Made by a program: the position numbers and the translations under genes. From Sphingobium sp. BYY-5 (GTDB lineage: Bacteria > Pseudomonadota > Alphaproteobacteria > Sphingomonadales > Sphingomonadaceae), in NCBI RefSeq assembly GCF_022758885.1, contig NZ_JALEBH010000002.1, positions 744,001-808,000 of the forward strand: a DNA stretch of 64,000 nucleotides, written 5' to 3'. This document shows, piece by piece, positions 1-9,153 of this stretch. The notes under the pieces were generated by a model. The model was not told where the DNA came from, made no database searches, and saw only the letters and a program-made list of their open reading frames with translations. Positions within the stretch are counted from its first letter, which is position 1. Every line of letters starts with the position of its first letter.

Positions 1-1085
1 AGATGCTGATTGAAGAAGCTGATCAGCCTGTCGAACGGGATCACGTCTATCTTGTCGTAAAGATCGGTATGGTTGGCGCCGGGGACGATCACGAATTCCT
101 TCGGTTCGGCTGCTGCCGCGAAGGCGGTTTCGCTGAAGTAACGCGAATGGGCCTTTTCGCCATGGATGAACAGGACCGGCCGCGGCGAGATTTCCGCTAT
201 GTAGGTCAGGATCGGCATGTTCATAAACGACAGCGGCGTGGTCAGGCTCCAGGATGCGTTCGAATTGACTGCTCGCGGGTGGAAGCCTCGAGGCGTTTTA
301 TAATAGTCAGCATATTCCACCATGAACTGCGGTTCGCCGCCCTTAAGTTCGAGGGAGACCGGACCATAGGCAGGATAGCCATTCTCTGCATCCGCCCAAC
401 GCTGTTGACCCAGTTGCTCCAGCGTCTGTGCGCGCTGCTGCAGGGTCACCGCGTCGTTATAGCCCTTCGACATCACGCGGGTCATGTCATACATGGTGCT
501 GGCAACTACGGCCTTGATCCGCTTGTCTGATGCGACCGCGTTCAATGCCATACCACCCCAGCCGCAAATGCCGATTACGCCGATCCGTTCGCGGTCGACT
601 TCGGGTCGCAGGCCAATGAAGTCCACCGCTGCGCTGAAATCCTCTGTATTGATGTCCGGCGAGGCGACATTGCGCGGTTCGCCACCGCTTTCGCCGGTGT
701 AGGAAGGATCAAAAGCCAGCGCGACGAAGCCGCGCTCCGCCATGCTTTGGGCATAGATACCCGATGACTGTTCCTTGACCGCACCGAACGGTCCGCCGAC
801 GGCCAATGCCGACAGGCGCTGGTCGGCACGGTCCTTCGGCAGATAGAGATCGCCCGACAGGGTGATGCCATAGCGATTTTTGAACGTGACCTTCTCATGA
901 TCGACCTTCTGGCTGCGCGGGAAGACCTTATCCCATTCGTTTGACATAGTCTGAGCCTCTGCTGTGGGGACGTTGAACATTGAAGCTGCGCCGAAGGCGG
1001 CGAGGCTTGCGCCGGTCAGCTTCAGAAGTGCGCGCCGCTGGATGTCATAGGCTGACGGTTTCGTGTTAGAGCGGTGCATAGACAT
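1..1085 (-). CDS. Exported alpha/beta hydrolase, dienelactone-hydrolase type (3' end beyond window)
   Basis: The start is the ATG at 1085 and the frame stays open to the left edge, giving about 361 residues without a stop. The N-terminus has a twin-arginine-like export signal (RR at 17-18, then a hydrophobic stretch ending near TAEA at 41-44), so it is probably periplasmic. The nucleophile elbow is GICGWGG with Cys at about 174, which points to the dienelactone hydrolase branch rather than serine esterases. A late GANHTDLYD supplies the probable catalytic His. It lies 64 bp downstream of the MFS gene on the same strand and is likely co-transcribed with it, with the divergent LysR gene as candidate regulator. 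The substrate is unknown. Confidence 0.8.
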   Translation of the reverse strand, partial: MSMHRSNTKPSAYDIQRRALLKLTGASLAAFGAASMFNVPTAEAQTMSNEWDKVFPRSQKVDHEKVTFKNRYGITLSGDLYLPKDRADQRLSALAVGGPFGAVKEQSSGIYAQSMAERGFVALAFDPSYTGESGGEPRNVASPDINTEDFSAAVDFIGLRPEVDRERIGVIGICGWGGMALNAVASDKRIKAVVASTMYDMTRVMSKGYNDAVTLQQRAQTLEQLGQQRWADAENGYPAYGPVSLELKGGEPQFMVEYADYYKTPRGFHPRAVNSNASWSLTTPLSFMNMPILTYIAEISPRPVLFIHGEKAHSRYFSETAFAAAAEPKEFVIVPGANHTDLYDKIDVIPFDRLISFFNQH

Positions 1086-1149
1086 TGGTGATCTCCTGTG
1101 CGTTTGCGTTGGGATCGACCCGATCCGCAAAAATGGGTGAGTTTCCCGG

Positions 1150-2334
1150 TCATTCGGGCTTCAGCAGATGCCGACCACTGCCGATGAGCGCGATTGCAAA
1201 ACCGGCCAGAACCACGCTGCCGATGAAGGTCGCGATGACCGTCAGACCGTCCAGAAGCAGCCCGCCGACGACCGCGCCCAGCAGGATCGAGACCTGGATC
1301 GCCGCAACCATCAGGCTGCCTGCGGCCTCAGGCGCGTCGGCGGCATTCTGTGACATCCATGTCATCCAGATGACCGACATGGCGGTATTCATCATACCCC
1401 AGAGGGCGAGAAACAAGCCTGCCGCCACCACGGAGCCTCCCAGGAGCAGCAGGCCTAACGTACAGCCGCCCATGAGCAGCGCCGGCAGTCGCAACAGAGG
1501 CGCGACGTTACCGCGGAGGAAGCGGCCAGACGCCCAGGTGCCAGCGAAGCCAGCACAGCCTAATATAAGCAGCAGGATCGAGAGCATCGTCACGTCCACA
1601 TCCGTCACCTGCTCCAGAAATGGGCGCAGATAGGTGAACATGGTGAAGGCCGACCCCCATGACAGCATTGCCGCGATCAGGCCGCGCAGGAAATAGGGAC
1701 GCTTCAGCAGACCAAGCATGGTCCGGAAGTCCTGGCGCTGACGTGCGGGCAGCGAGGGAAGAGCGATCATATGCCAGACGAGATTGCCGGCGACGATGGG
1801 TGTCAGCGCCCAGAACACTGCGCGCCAGCCGAACATGCCGCCCAGGTAGCTGCCGATCGGCGCAGCGAAGGCGGCCGCGATAGCCTGCCCACCGTACATC
1901 AGAGCGAGCGCACGCGGAACGTCGCGTTCGGGAACCAGTCGCATGATGACGGCGGTGGCCAGCGCCCAGAAGCCGCCGATGCAAATGCCGAGCAGAGCGC
2001 GGCCGATCATGAGTACCGCGAAATTCGGCACCGCCGCGACCAGCACCAATGACAGCAACATGACGGCGGTCATCGCGACCAAAACCCATTTCCGATTGAG
2101 CGTCCCGGCGGCAGTGGTGACAATCATGCTGGCCGCCACCGCGAAGAGGCAGCTAATCGAAATCGCCTGTCCGGTCTGCCCGGTGGTTGCGCGCAACCCT
2201 TCCGCCATCGGCGTGAGTAAACTGACCGGCATGAATTCCGAAGCGATCAGCATCGCCACGCAGAGCGCCATGGAGAGCACCGCCCCCCAGGCGGCGACCG
2301 GTTCGCTTCCATTGGATGTGGTCGCAACCACCAT
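1150..2334 (-). CDS. MFS transporter, DHA1 drug/nucleoside-efflux type (NepI/AraJ-like)
   Basis: A 394-aa protein with about 12 hydrophobic segments. The early EFMPVSLLTPMAEGL motif is typical of the NepI/AraJ/YdhP branch of MFS efflux carriers, and RALLGICIGGFWAL fits the branch's helix-4/5 region. The frame is open back to an ATG at 2370, but that has no ribosome site. The ATG at 2334 has GGAG about 8 bases upstream and is preferred. It probably exports a small hydrophilic compound. The divergent LysR gene begins at 2470, a standard regulator-target arrangement, and the hydrolase gene follows in the same direction. Confidence 0.85.
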   Translation of the reverse strand: MVVATTSNGSEPVAAWGAVLSMALCVAMLIASEFMPVSLLTPMAEGLRATTGQTGQAISISCLFAVAASMIVTTAAGTLNRKWVLVAMTAVMLLSLVLVAAVPNFAVLMIGRALLGICIGGFWALATAVIMRLVPERDVPRALALMYGGQAIAAAFAAPIGSYLGGMFGWRAVFWALTPIVAGNLVWHMIALPSLPARQRQDFRTMLGLLKRPYFLRGLIAAMLSWGSAFTMFTYLRPFLEQVTDVDVTMLSILLLILGCAGFAGTWASGRFLRGNVAPLLRLPALLMGGCTLGLLLLGGSVVAAGLFLALWGMMNTAMSVIWMTWMSQNAADAPEAAGSLMVAAIQVSILLGAVVGGLLLDGLTVIATFIGSVVLAGFAIALIGSGRHLLKPE

Positions 2335-2469
2335 TCGCCTGGCTCCTGTAAAATTTCTCGCAGTGCCCATCTAGTGCTTAACCGATAATGCGATTACCCA
2401 TAGAAATTGGCATGAACTTATCGACTACAACGAATAATCTGTTGTACATGTGAAAGAGGAAGGCACCTG

Positions 2470-3363
2470 ATGGCCAAAACCGACCTCAACCAACTGACCT
2501 GGTTCCAAGCCGTCGCGGAGGAGCGCAGTTTCACCAAGGCGGCGGCAAAGCTCGGCGTTGCGCAATCGACACTCAGCCACACGATCAAGCAGCTTGAAGA
2601 GCGCATGGGGATACGTCTCCTGACGCGCACGACACGCAATGTCGCGGCAACCGTTGCAGGCGAACGGCTGCTCCAGACGATCGCGCCACGCATCGCAGAA
2701 ATCGAAGACGAGATCGCGGCCCTGATGACGTTCCGCGAGAGGCCGTCAGGCTCGATCAGGCTGACCTTATCCGATCACGCATTGGAAAGTGTCGTATGGC
2801 CAAAGCTGAGGCCGGTTCTCAGCGCCTATCCAGATATCGGCGTCGAACTGATCCTGGACAGCAGCTTCCGCAATATTGTCGAGGAAGGGTTCGACGCCGG
2901 TGTCCGGTTGGGAGAAAGCGTCGAGAAAGATATGATCGCGGTCCGCATCGGTCCGGACTGGCGCCTGGTGGCCGTCGCGTCACCCACCTATCTCGATGCG
3001 CATGATGCGCCGGTGCATCCGCAGGATCTGGTCCGGCATATCTGCATCAACATGCGTCACGAGACCGCCGGGGGTCTTTATGCCTGGGAATTCGAGAAGG
3101 ACGGGCAGGCGCTGCGTGTCCGGGTGAAAGGGCAACTGACCTTCAACAATTCCTACGCCATGATCGACGCGGCGGTGAACGGCTACGGCATCGCCTATGT
3201 CCCCGAAAATATCGTGGAACAGCATATCGCGTCAGGTTTGCTGGTGCAGATCCTGGACGATTGGTCCCCCTTATTCGATGGCTATTTCCTCTATTATCCG
3301 AGCCGCCGGCAAAACCTTCCTGCTTTTAAGGTCATCATCGACGCGCTCCGATTTCGAGGATGA
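2470..3363 (+). CDS. LysR-family transcriptional regulator
   Basis: A 297-aa regulator of usual LysR length. The winged HTH is at about residues 20-45 (SFTKAAAKLGVAQSTLSHTIKQLE), followed by the linker [13 protein letters not shown] and a periplasmic-binding-like effector domain. It starts 8 bases after a GAGGAAGG ribosome site. It is divergent from the MFS/hydrolase pair, and the intergenic space of about 135 bp should hold the shared operator. The effector is unknown. Confidence 0.9.
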   Translation: MAKTDLNQLTWFQAVAEERSFTKAAAKLGVAQSTLSHTIKQLEERMGIRLLTRTTRNVAATVAGERLLQTIAPRIAEIEDEIAALMTFRERPSGSIRLTLSDHALESVVWPKLRPVLSAYPDIGVELILDSSFRNIVEEGFDAGVRLGESVEKDMIAVRIGPDWRLVAVASPTYLDAHDAPVHPQDLVRHICINMRHETAGGLYAWEFEKDGQALRVRVKGQLTFNNSYAMIDAAVNGYGIAYVPENIVEQHIASGLLVQILDDWSPLFDGYFLYYPSRRQNLPAFKVIIDALRFRG

Positions 3364-3606
3364 TCGGGATCGTAACACTTTCAGTTTCATGCCCCGGCAG
3401 GCGCTGGGGCAAGCTCCTCCGAAATGTCCTTTCGAAACTCCGCCCCTTCTTTGCCGTTCAGCGTCGAAATGAACGATCCCGCGTGCGGAAGGTCCGCTCT
3501 TAAGCGGGTCGCAAGCTTAGCGCCGTGTCGGTGGTCAGATCGACTGTCCTCCCTGTTATGAGCTGCGAGAATGGAATTGGCGGCTTGCCCTGACCGTCCA
3601 AACTTC

Positions 3607-3635
3607 GTATCGCGAATCATTATCATTCGCGATAC
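3607..3635. promoter_or_regulatory. Perfect 11-bp inverted repeat with Fur-box-like core
   Basis: GTATCGCGAAT and ATTCGCGATAC are exact reverse complements separated by CATTATC. The core, read on the minus strand, contains GATAATGAT, which matches Fur-box hexamers. It ends 16 bp before the preferred TTG start of the TBDT gene, placing it where a repressor would block transcription. It could alternatively act as an RNA hairpin. That it is a Fur/Irr-type site is inference. Confidence 0.6.
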
Positions 3636-3651
3636 TGATGCGGGGGTTTTC

Positions 3652-5763
3652 TTGTCTATATTCCGCGCGGCGCTGTTTGCGTCTATTTCCTTCTGCGCGT
3701 CAGTGGCTTCCGCGCAGGAAGCGCCTGCGTCGTCACCAGATGCGGCCATGGACGAAGGCGATCAGATCATCGTGACAGGCCGCGCCCAACGCCTCTACCG
3801 CACCGAAACCACAACCGTGGGCAAAAGCGCTGAGGACCCGCTCGACATTCCGCAGGCTTTGCAGGTGATCAACAAGGATCTTTTCGCTGACCAAGGGGCA
3901 CGCGACGCGACCGACATCTATCGCAATATTTCCGGCGTCAGTTTCTTCAGCTATGCTGGCGTCACCTTCCGCGGATTTCGCCAGGACCAGTCTTTCTACG
4001 ACGGCATGCGGGGCAACCCGTTCATCGGCTTTTCGGTGCCTCAGCTTTTCAATATCGAACGGGTGGAGGTGCTGAAAGGACCGGCGGGGCTTTTCTTCGG
4101 TCCAGGCTCCCCCGGCGGCATCATCAACTATGTGTCGAAGGTTCCCGGCGACATCAGCGCCATGCGCCTGGTGGCGACGGCGGGCAATTATGACCGGCGT
4201 GGCATATCCGCCGAAGCGACCGGCCCGATCGACAAGGACGGGATCGTCACCTACCGCCTCGGCGGCTTTTACGAGGCGATGAACCCCTATCGGCGCAATA
4301 CGAAGAATGTGTCGCTGATCGGCGACGGCGGTCTTGCCATCAAGACCAACGAGGGCGGCAAGCTGACGCTCCAGGCGACGGTCTACGACAATGATCTTCA
4401 GGCAAACCGCTTGCGCGGCATATTGACCGACAATGACGGCAATTTCCTGACGGACATTCGCTGGAACGCGAACGAACCGACCGATTTCCTGCATCTGAAG
4501 TCTCAGGCCTATCAGGCGCGTTATGCGACCGCGATCGGGGACCGGTTCACGTTCGACGCCGGGGTCCGCTACTTCAAGGCGACCGAAACGCAGCAATATC
4601 ATGAGCCGCGCGGGTTGGTCGCTGGCAGCACCGATCTGGTCGCGCGCGAGTTTCGTGACCAGATCCGCGATGTCGATGGCCTGTCTTTTTCCGCCAACCT
4701 GACAGCGCGGGTCGACATATTGGGCATGGAGCATAAATTCCAGACCGGTACGGACTGGTATGACGAGACGAGTGTGCTCAATTCGCGCATCCTGCGAGCG
4801 GGCGTTACGCCGCTTAGCCTCAGCAATCCCGTCTATACCAACAGCGCGCGCGATGTGGCGCGGGCCGCACTGCTGCCGTTCACCGTCACGGATACGCGCA
4901 CGAAGCGTCAGGGCGCTTATCTTCAGGACCAGATCAGCCTCAGCGATGCCTTCAAGCTGGTCGGTGGCGTGCGCTACGACAAGTTCGAGGATCGCGTGGT
5001 CAATACTGCCTCTTATGAGGATGACGACATTACCTTCCGCACCGGCGCGATCTACAAGCCGCGCAAGGATGTCTCCATCTATCTAAGCTGGTCGCAAAGC
5101 TTCGAACCGCAGACGGCCGCCAGCCAGAATGGCGACGTCGGCGGTCCCTTTGCGCCTGTTACCGGCGACCAGTTCGAAGGCGGCATCAAGACCGACCTGT
5201 TCGATGGCAGGCTCCAGGCCAATCTGGCCGCCTACCGCATCGTGCGAAAGAATATCCTCCAGGCCGATACCAGCCTCCCACCCGTGAATGGCCAGGACCA
5301 GTTACGCCCGATCGGCGAGGTGACGAGCAAGGGGTTCGAGATCGACCTGTCGACCGACATTACCGCCAATTGGGTGGCACTGGTCAACTATGGTTATAAC
5401 GACACGAAGATCACCGGCACGATCGCGGGACAAGCGATAACCAATGCGGTGGGCAACCGCTTCGCCAATGCGCCCAAGCACAAGGTCGGCTTCTGGACCC
5501 GCTATCAGGTGCCAGCGATCGATGCGGCCTTTGCAGTTGGCGGCGAACATGTGTCGAAGCGCATCAGCCTGTCAGGGCAGACCGTAAAGCCCTACACGAT
5601 CTTTGACGCATCGATCACCAAGGGGCTTGGCTTTGCCGAACTGATGCTGCGTGTCGATAATATATTCGACAAAGTCTATGCCGCTTCGGGCTTTTCGGCG
5701 CAGAGCGGCCACTTTCCGGGCGAGCCGCGCACATTTCTGGCCGAACTCCGCTTCCAGTTCTGA
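3652..5763 (+). CDS. TonB-dependent siderophore-type outer-membrane receptor
   Basis: About 703 aa from a TTG start at 3652, which has GGGGG six bases upstream and opens straight into a signal peptide (LSIFRAALFASISFCASVASA). The frame is open back to an ATG at 3571, but that would put the Fur-like palindrome inside the gene and add 27 residues before the signal peptide. DQIIVTGR is the TonB-box region. The plug domain includes IERVEVLKGPAGLFFGPGSPGG, typical of ferric-siderophore receptors. The protein ends in LRFQF with C-terminal Phe, as outer-membrane barrels do. The PepSY gene follows after 2 bp, supporting an iron-uptake operon. Confidence 0.9.
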   Translation: MSIFRAALFASISFCASVASAQEAPASSPDAAMDEGDQIIVTGRAQRLYRTETTTVGKSAEDPLDIPQALQVINKDLFADQGARDATDIYRNISGVSFFSYAGVTFRGFRQDQSFYDGMRGNPFIGFSVPQLFNIERVEVLKGPAGLFFGPGSPGGIINYVSKVPGDISAMRLVATAGNYDRRGISAEATGPIDKDGIVTYRLGGFYEAMNPYRRNTKNVSLIGDGGLAIKTNEGGKLTLQATVYDNDLQANRLRGILTDNDGNFLTDIRWNANEPTDFLHLKSQAYQARYATAIGDRFTFDAGVRYFKATETQQYHEPRGLVAGSTDLVAREFRDQIRDVDGLSFSANLTARVDILGMEHKFQTGTDWYDETSVLNSRILRAGVTPLSLSNPVYTNSARDVARAALLPFTVTDTRTKRQGAYLQDQISLSDAFKLVGGVRYDKFEDRVVNTASYEDDDITFRTGAIYKPRKDVSIYLSWSQSFEPQTAASQNGDVGGPFAPVTGDQFEGGIKTDLFDGRLQANLAAYRIVRKNILQADTSLPPVNGQDQLRPIGEVTSKGFEIDLSTDITANWVALVNYGYNDTKITGTIAGQAITNAVGNRFANAPKHKVGFWTRYQVPAIDAAFAVGGEHVSKRISLSGQTVKPYTIFDASITKGLGFAELMLRVDNIFDKVYAASGFSAQSGHFPGEPRTFLAELRFQF

Positions 5764-5765
5764 CC

Positions 5766-6950
5766 ATGGATCGGGTTCGGACGAGAAAGGGCCGATCGCT
5801 CTGGTGGGTGGTGCATAGCTGGATCGGCCTGAAACTGTCGATCTTCCTGACCTTCATCCTGGCGACGGGCACCTTTGCCGTGTTCGCGCATGAAATCGAC
5901 TGGTTGGCGACGCCCGCGATGCGGGTATTGCCCCGGTCTGAACCGGTCGCGTCATGGGGGGCGTTGGCGCAGGCGGCGGCCCGCGCTGCACCCGATGCCC
6001 GGCTCCAGACCCTGTACGCACCGATCGACTCCTGGTTTACGGTCGAGGCCTGGGTCAGTCGCGGCAAAGGCGCGCCCGAGCGCGTCTATGTCGATCCCTG
6101 GACGGCTAAGGTCACCGGCAGGCATGGCTGGGCCAATGTCCACCGTTTCCTGCGCCAGACCCATCGCCACCTGATGCTGCCGACGAAGATCGGCATACCG
6201 ATCGTCTGTTCGCTGGCCTTGTTGCTGGCGGCATCGCTGGTGTCGGGCATCGTCACCTACAAGAAATGGTGGCGCGGCTTCTTCCGGACGCCGCGCGGCG
6301 GCGATGGCCGACGGATGACCGGCGATCTCCATCGCCTGATGGGCTTGTGGAGCCTGTGGTTCATGGCGCTGATCGCGCTGACAGGCCTGTGGTATTTGGT
6401 GGAGACATTGGGAGGTAACGCCAAGGTGCCCAAATTGCCGGAGGTGGTGGCTAGTGCGATGCCGACCGGGGCCTCGCTGGACCGGCTGGTTGCCAAAGCG
6501 CGCAGAGCCGATCCTGCGCTCGATATTCGGGAAATCCGCTTCACGCCCGACAATGGCGTCATCTTCCTGGGCCAGTCATCCGCCTGGCTGGTGCGCGATC
6601 GCGCCAATGCCGTGGTCGTCGATCCGGCTACGTCGCAGGTCGTGGCGCGGCTGGACGGACGTGCATTAAGCGCGCATCAGCGCATTTCCGAAATGGCCGA
6701 TCCGCTGCATTTCGGCACGTTCGGCGGCATGTGGACGAAAGCCATCTGGTTCCTGTTCGGCGCGTTGCTGACGGCGATGGCCGTCACCGGCACGATGATC
6801 TACGCGATGCGGCTGGTCCGATCGTCGCGATCCGACGCTGGCAGCTTGAAACGCGCCTGGCAGGGGATGGGCGCCTGGGGATATGTCGGCTTTGCCCTCA
6901 TTCTCCTCACCCTGATCCTGACCCCAGGGGCGATTGGGGGAGCGAGTTGA
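5766..6950 (+). CDS. PepSY-associated transmembrane protein (iron-uptake associated)
   Basis: A 394-aa inner-membrane protein with the PepSY_TM layout. One N-terminal helix (SIFLTFILATGTFAVFAHEIDW) is followed by a periplasmic PepSY domain, with helices near residues 140-165 and 195-215, a second periplasmic domain, and C-terminal helices. Conserved VHSWIGL and the GDLHRLMGLWSLWF region are seen in ferric-siderophore reductase-like partners of TBDTs. It starts 2 bp after the receptor stop, so the two are almost certainly co-transcribed under the same Fur-like site. It probably helps release or reduce iron at the inner membrane; the exact reaction is not established. Confidence 0.85.
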   Translation: MDRVRTRKGRSLWWVVHSWIGLKLSIFLTFILATGTFAVFAHEIDWLATPAMRVLPRSEPVASWGALAQAAARAAPDARLQTLYAPIDSWFTVEAWVSRGKGAPERVYVDPWTAKVTGRHGWANVHRFLRQTHRHLMLPTKIGIPIVCSLALLLAASLVSGIVTYKKWWRGFFRTPRGGDGRRMTGDLHRLMGLWSLWFMALIALTGLWYLVETLGGNAKVPKLPEVVASAMPTGASLDRLVAKARRADPALDIREIRFTPDNGVIFLGQSSAWLVRDRANAVVVDPATSQVVARLDGRALSAHQRISEMADPLHFGTFGGMWTKAIWFLFGALLTAMAVTGTMIYAMRLVRSSRSDAGSLKRAWQGMGAWGYVGFALILLTLILTPGAIGGAS

Positions 6951-6970
6951 TGGAAGTTCGACCATTTCAT

Positions 6971-7027
6971 GCCATTCAAGGGCCGATTTCCTCTGCCTAG
7001 GTGCGGACCTACTGCTTTCCCTTCCGG
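6971..7027 (+). repeat. Diverged 57-bp direct repeat, copy A
   Basis: This copy aligns without gaps to 8953-9009 at roughly 70% identity, including exact GCCATTCA and an 11-base TAGGTGCGGAC block. The two copies flank the 524-aa gene. The rest of 6951-7250 holds no gene, only the promoter-like sequence listed separately. Confidence 0.5.
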
Positions 7028-7154
7028 TTGTCGCAGACAGGCCCCTTCAGGGCATTCCATAGAAGGAAGCGGAAATCACCTGCGGATCTTTCGGAAGGTC
7101 CGCCCTGGCCGCTGAAGGGCAATCGGATTTTGACGAGGTAGCCTGCAGATCGAG

Positions 7155-7163
7155 TGCTATAAT
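7155..7163 (+). promoter_or_regulatory. Extended -10 promoter-like element
   Basis: TGCTATAAT is a perfect extended -10 hexamer about 88 bp before the GTG start of the 524-aa gene. A TTGACG at 7130-7135 is 22 bp upstream, too far for a canonical -35, so the extended -10 would have to carry the promoter. Confidence 0.4.
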
Positions 7164-7250
7164 ATCCCACGGCGGCACTCTGGGATTGTCGCCGCGCCGC
7201 TGCTAGTTGTACCGGCCACGCAATCGCCGTGCGAGAAAGGAACATCAATC

Positions 7251-8825
7251 GTGACGCCACGTGCCGCCATCCAGCAGATTGCACGCATGGTTCGGGACGA
7301 TATCCGCTCGGGTGAACTGTCGCCCGGGGCCCACAGCGTCGGAGATATGCTAGCGGCGCAACCCGAAGCCTTACTGCTGATCGTCGACCTCACCGGTGCC
7401 GAAGGGCGCAAGAAGCGGCCTGACGCAACGATGCATCACGCATATTCGTTCATGCTTGGTCAGACTCTGGAGCAACTACGTCAGCGAAGCGAAGCCGGCA
7501 ACGGCCATGCGACCATGGCCATGGAGAATGTCAGGGCCGCGATCGCTCAGCAAATGCGTATTGGCAAGCTCGTGCCGACGGCAGCGATGGCCCTTGTCTC
7601 GGCGTTTTCGCGGGCTGGGATCGAGGTGGGGGAGGATATACGCAGCGCAATGGATCACGCGATGATCCAGACCGGAGCCGGCCAGCTGAATCTCCCGACG
7701 CCCGATGTTGACCAGATGTTGAAGGACTTGGTGAAAGCCTGTGAGGGCGACCCGTTCCTGATCCAGAGCCAGTTCGCCGAATTGACGGCAGCCATGCCTG
7801 CCGGGCTGCAACTCAGTCTGTTGAAAGGACTCGTCCTCGCCGACGATTCCAGTCTGCGCGAGGCCGCTATCGGTTGGCTTCTTGCAGAACCTGCGATCGC
7901 TATGCCGTTAGCCTCCATGATCGAAGAGACTGCCAGACAAGGGCTTGTATCAGCAACGTCGGTTACGAACCTCATGCTGATCCGCAACTGGGTGTCGGAA
8001 GATCGGCGCCGTGCGATTGACGCCATCATCAGAGCCGCGCGAGCTGTCGGGTCGGTGCCGGAGAAGCGCCCCGCAATTCAGGTCAGGGAACTTCTGATAT
8101 CCGAGCGCGATGGGGCGGGAGCGCAAAGCATATTCGCATCGATCAAGCAGGGTAGAAAGAACGCGCTGGTATCGATTCTGATCAAGCAGGGCCATGGTGT
8201 GCGGGACGCCTGGGTAGCGGGCTCACTAAGCAGGCCTGAGATCGAAGACATGCTTGACCATATTGCGTCCGAGATGTCGGTTCATGAAACGACAGCCGAG
8301 GACACGGCCTTGATCCTGAGCAGCGCCCTGGCGGACGGCCCGGCTAGCTCGCTACCCCCGTTTGGCCTCATTCAGGCTATCACGCTTATGGGGCTTTCGG
8401 ATGTCGCGTCCAAGTTTGTATCGGTGGATGATCTCGTTGCCTTGATGCTCTCGGACGCCGACGCTGCGGTAACCGATGCCAAGGCGGTAGAAAGGGCAGT
8501 GCGCGGGTCAGGACGGTGGCTGGCGACCAACCCTCAGCTCGATTCCTGGTTTGAGAATGGCGACGACGTCGCCGCAGCGATTAAACGCAAGCGCAAGATC
8601 GAGGACCGGATCGCCGCGATTATTGAGACGGTGCTGGAACCGAAGCGGGCCTATTGGGCCGGCGTCGTCGCTTGGAGTGCATTCGCACAGCGAGGTGACG
8701 GCCACGGTTCAGACTGGATCGAAATGGCGCTCGTCGCTCGTGAGATGGCTTCGGAACGACCTCTGACCGAGATTCCACTAGCGCGCTTCATCGCCGTGCA
8801 AACGGCGGAGGCTGCCCGCGCCTGA
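7251..8825 (+). CDS. Uncharacterised 524-aa helical protein
   Basis: Starts with GTG, with AGAAAGGA 10 to 17 bases upstream. No signal peptide or membrane segment is visible, so it is predicted cytoplasmic. The sequence is almost wholly alpha-helical, rich in Ala, Leu and Ile, with pairs of amphipathic helices recalling HEAT-like solenoids (for example the regions around residues 195-240 and 340-400). I do not recognise the family and see no catalytic motif. It stands alone between the PepSY gene and the convergent ABC operon, flanked by diverged direct repeats, and has its own promoter-like element. Function unknown. Confidence 0.7.
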   Translation: MTPRAAIQQIARMVRDDIRSGELSPGAHSVGDMLAAQPEALLLIVDLTGAEGRKKRPDATMHHAYSFMLGQTLEQLRQRSEAGNGHATMAMENVRAAIAQQMRIGKLVPTAAMALVSAFSRAGIEVGEDIRSAMDHAMIQTGAGQLNLPTPDVDQMLKDLVKACEGDPFLIQSQFAELTAAMPAGLQLSLLKGLVLADDSSLREAAIGWLLAEPAIAMPLASMIEETARQGLVSATSVTNLMLIRNWVSEDRRRAIDAIIRAARAVGSVPEKRPAIQVRELLISERDGAGAQSIFASIKQGRKNALVSILIKQGHGVRDAWVAGSLSRPEIEDMLDHIASEMSVHETTAEDTALILSSALADGPASSLPPFGLIQAITLMGLSDVASKFVSVDDLVALMLSDADAAVTDAKAVERAVRGSGRWLATNPQLDSWFENGDDVAAAIKRKRKIEDRIAAIIETVLEPKRAYWAGVVAWSAFAQRGDGHGSDWIEMALVAREMASERPLTEIPLARFIAVQTAEAARA

Positions 8826-8952
8826 TCAGCGAACTAACTGGGCGCCGGATGCGCAATGCGGAGCCTGCCGGTCGGCTATCGGAAATCTCCCGCAACCGGC
8901 TCGACGACCGGCTAGGCGCGCGTAGCTGCCGTCCCGCCGTCAACCCTTTGTC

Positions 8953-9009
8953 GCCATTCATGCGCGCATTTTCGATCGCTAGGTGCGGACGAGCAGCTTT
9001 TCCATCCGA
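8953..9009 (+). repeat. Diverged 57-bp direct repeat, copy B
   Basis: Partner of 6971-7027 in the same orientation, sharing GCCATTCA, TAGGTGCGGAC, GCTTT and TCCG in register. It lies in the 328-bp gap between the 524-aa gene and the ABC permease gene; otherwise I see nothing in that gap. Confidence 0.5.
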
Positions 9010-9153
9010 GATAGGCCAATTTCGGAGTGTCAACTTATCGCTGGGTAGATAGCGATAACTGATGTCGAGGCTCCAGTCCCACAGCCCACAGTAGGCTAGA
9101 CGCCAGAAGCATGTCATGGCGCGCATGGTAGGCCTGCATATGAGCGACTGTCC

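Noticed and set aside
7130..7163. Canonical sigma-70 promoter with TTGACG -35
   Set aside because: Spacing to TATAAT is 22 bp, too long; only the extended -10 was retained.
8788..9126. 112-codon minus-strand ORF downstream of the 524-aa gene
   Set aside because: It overlaps the end of that gene and the direct repeat, and its product resembles no protein I know.
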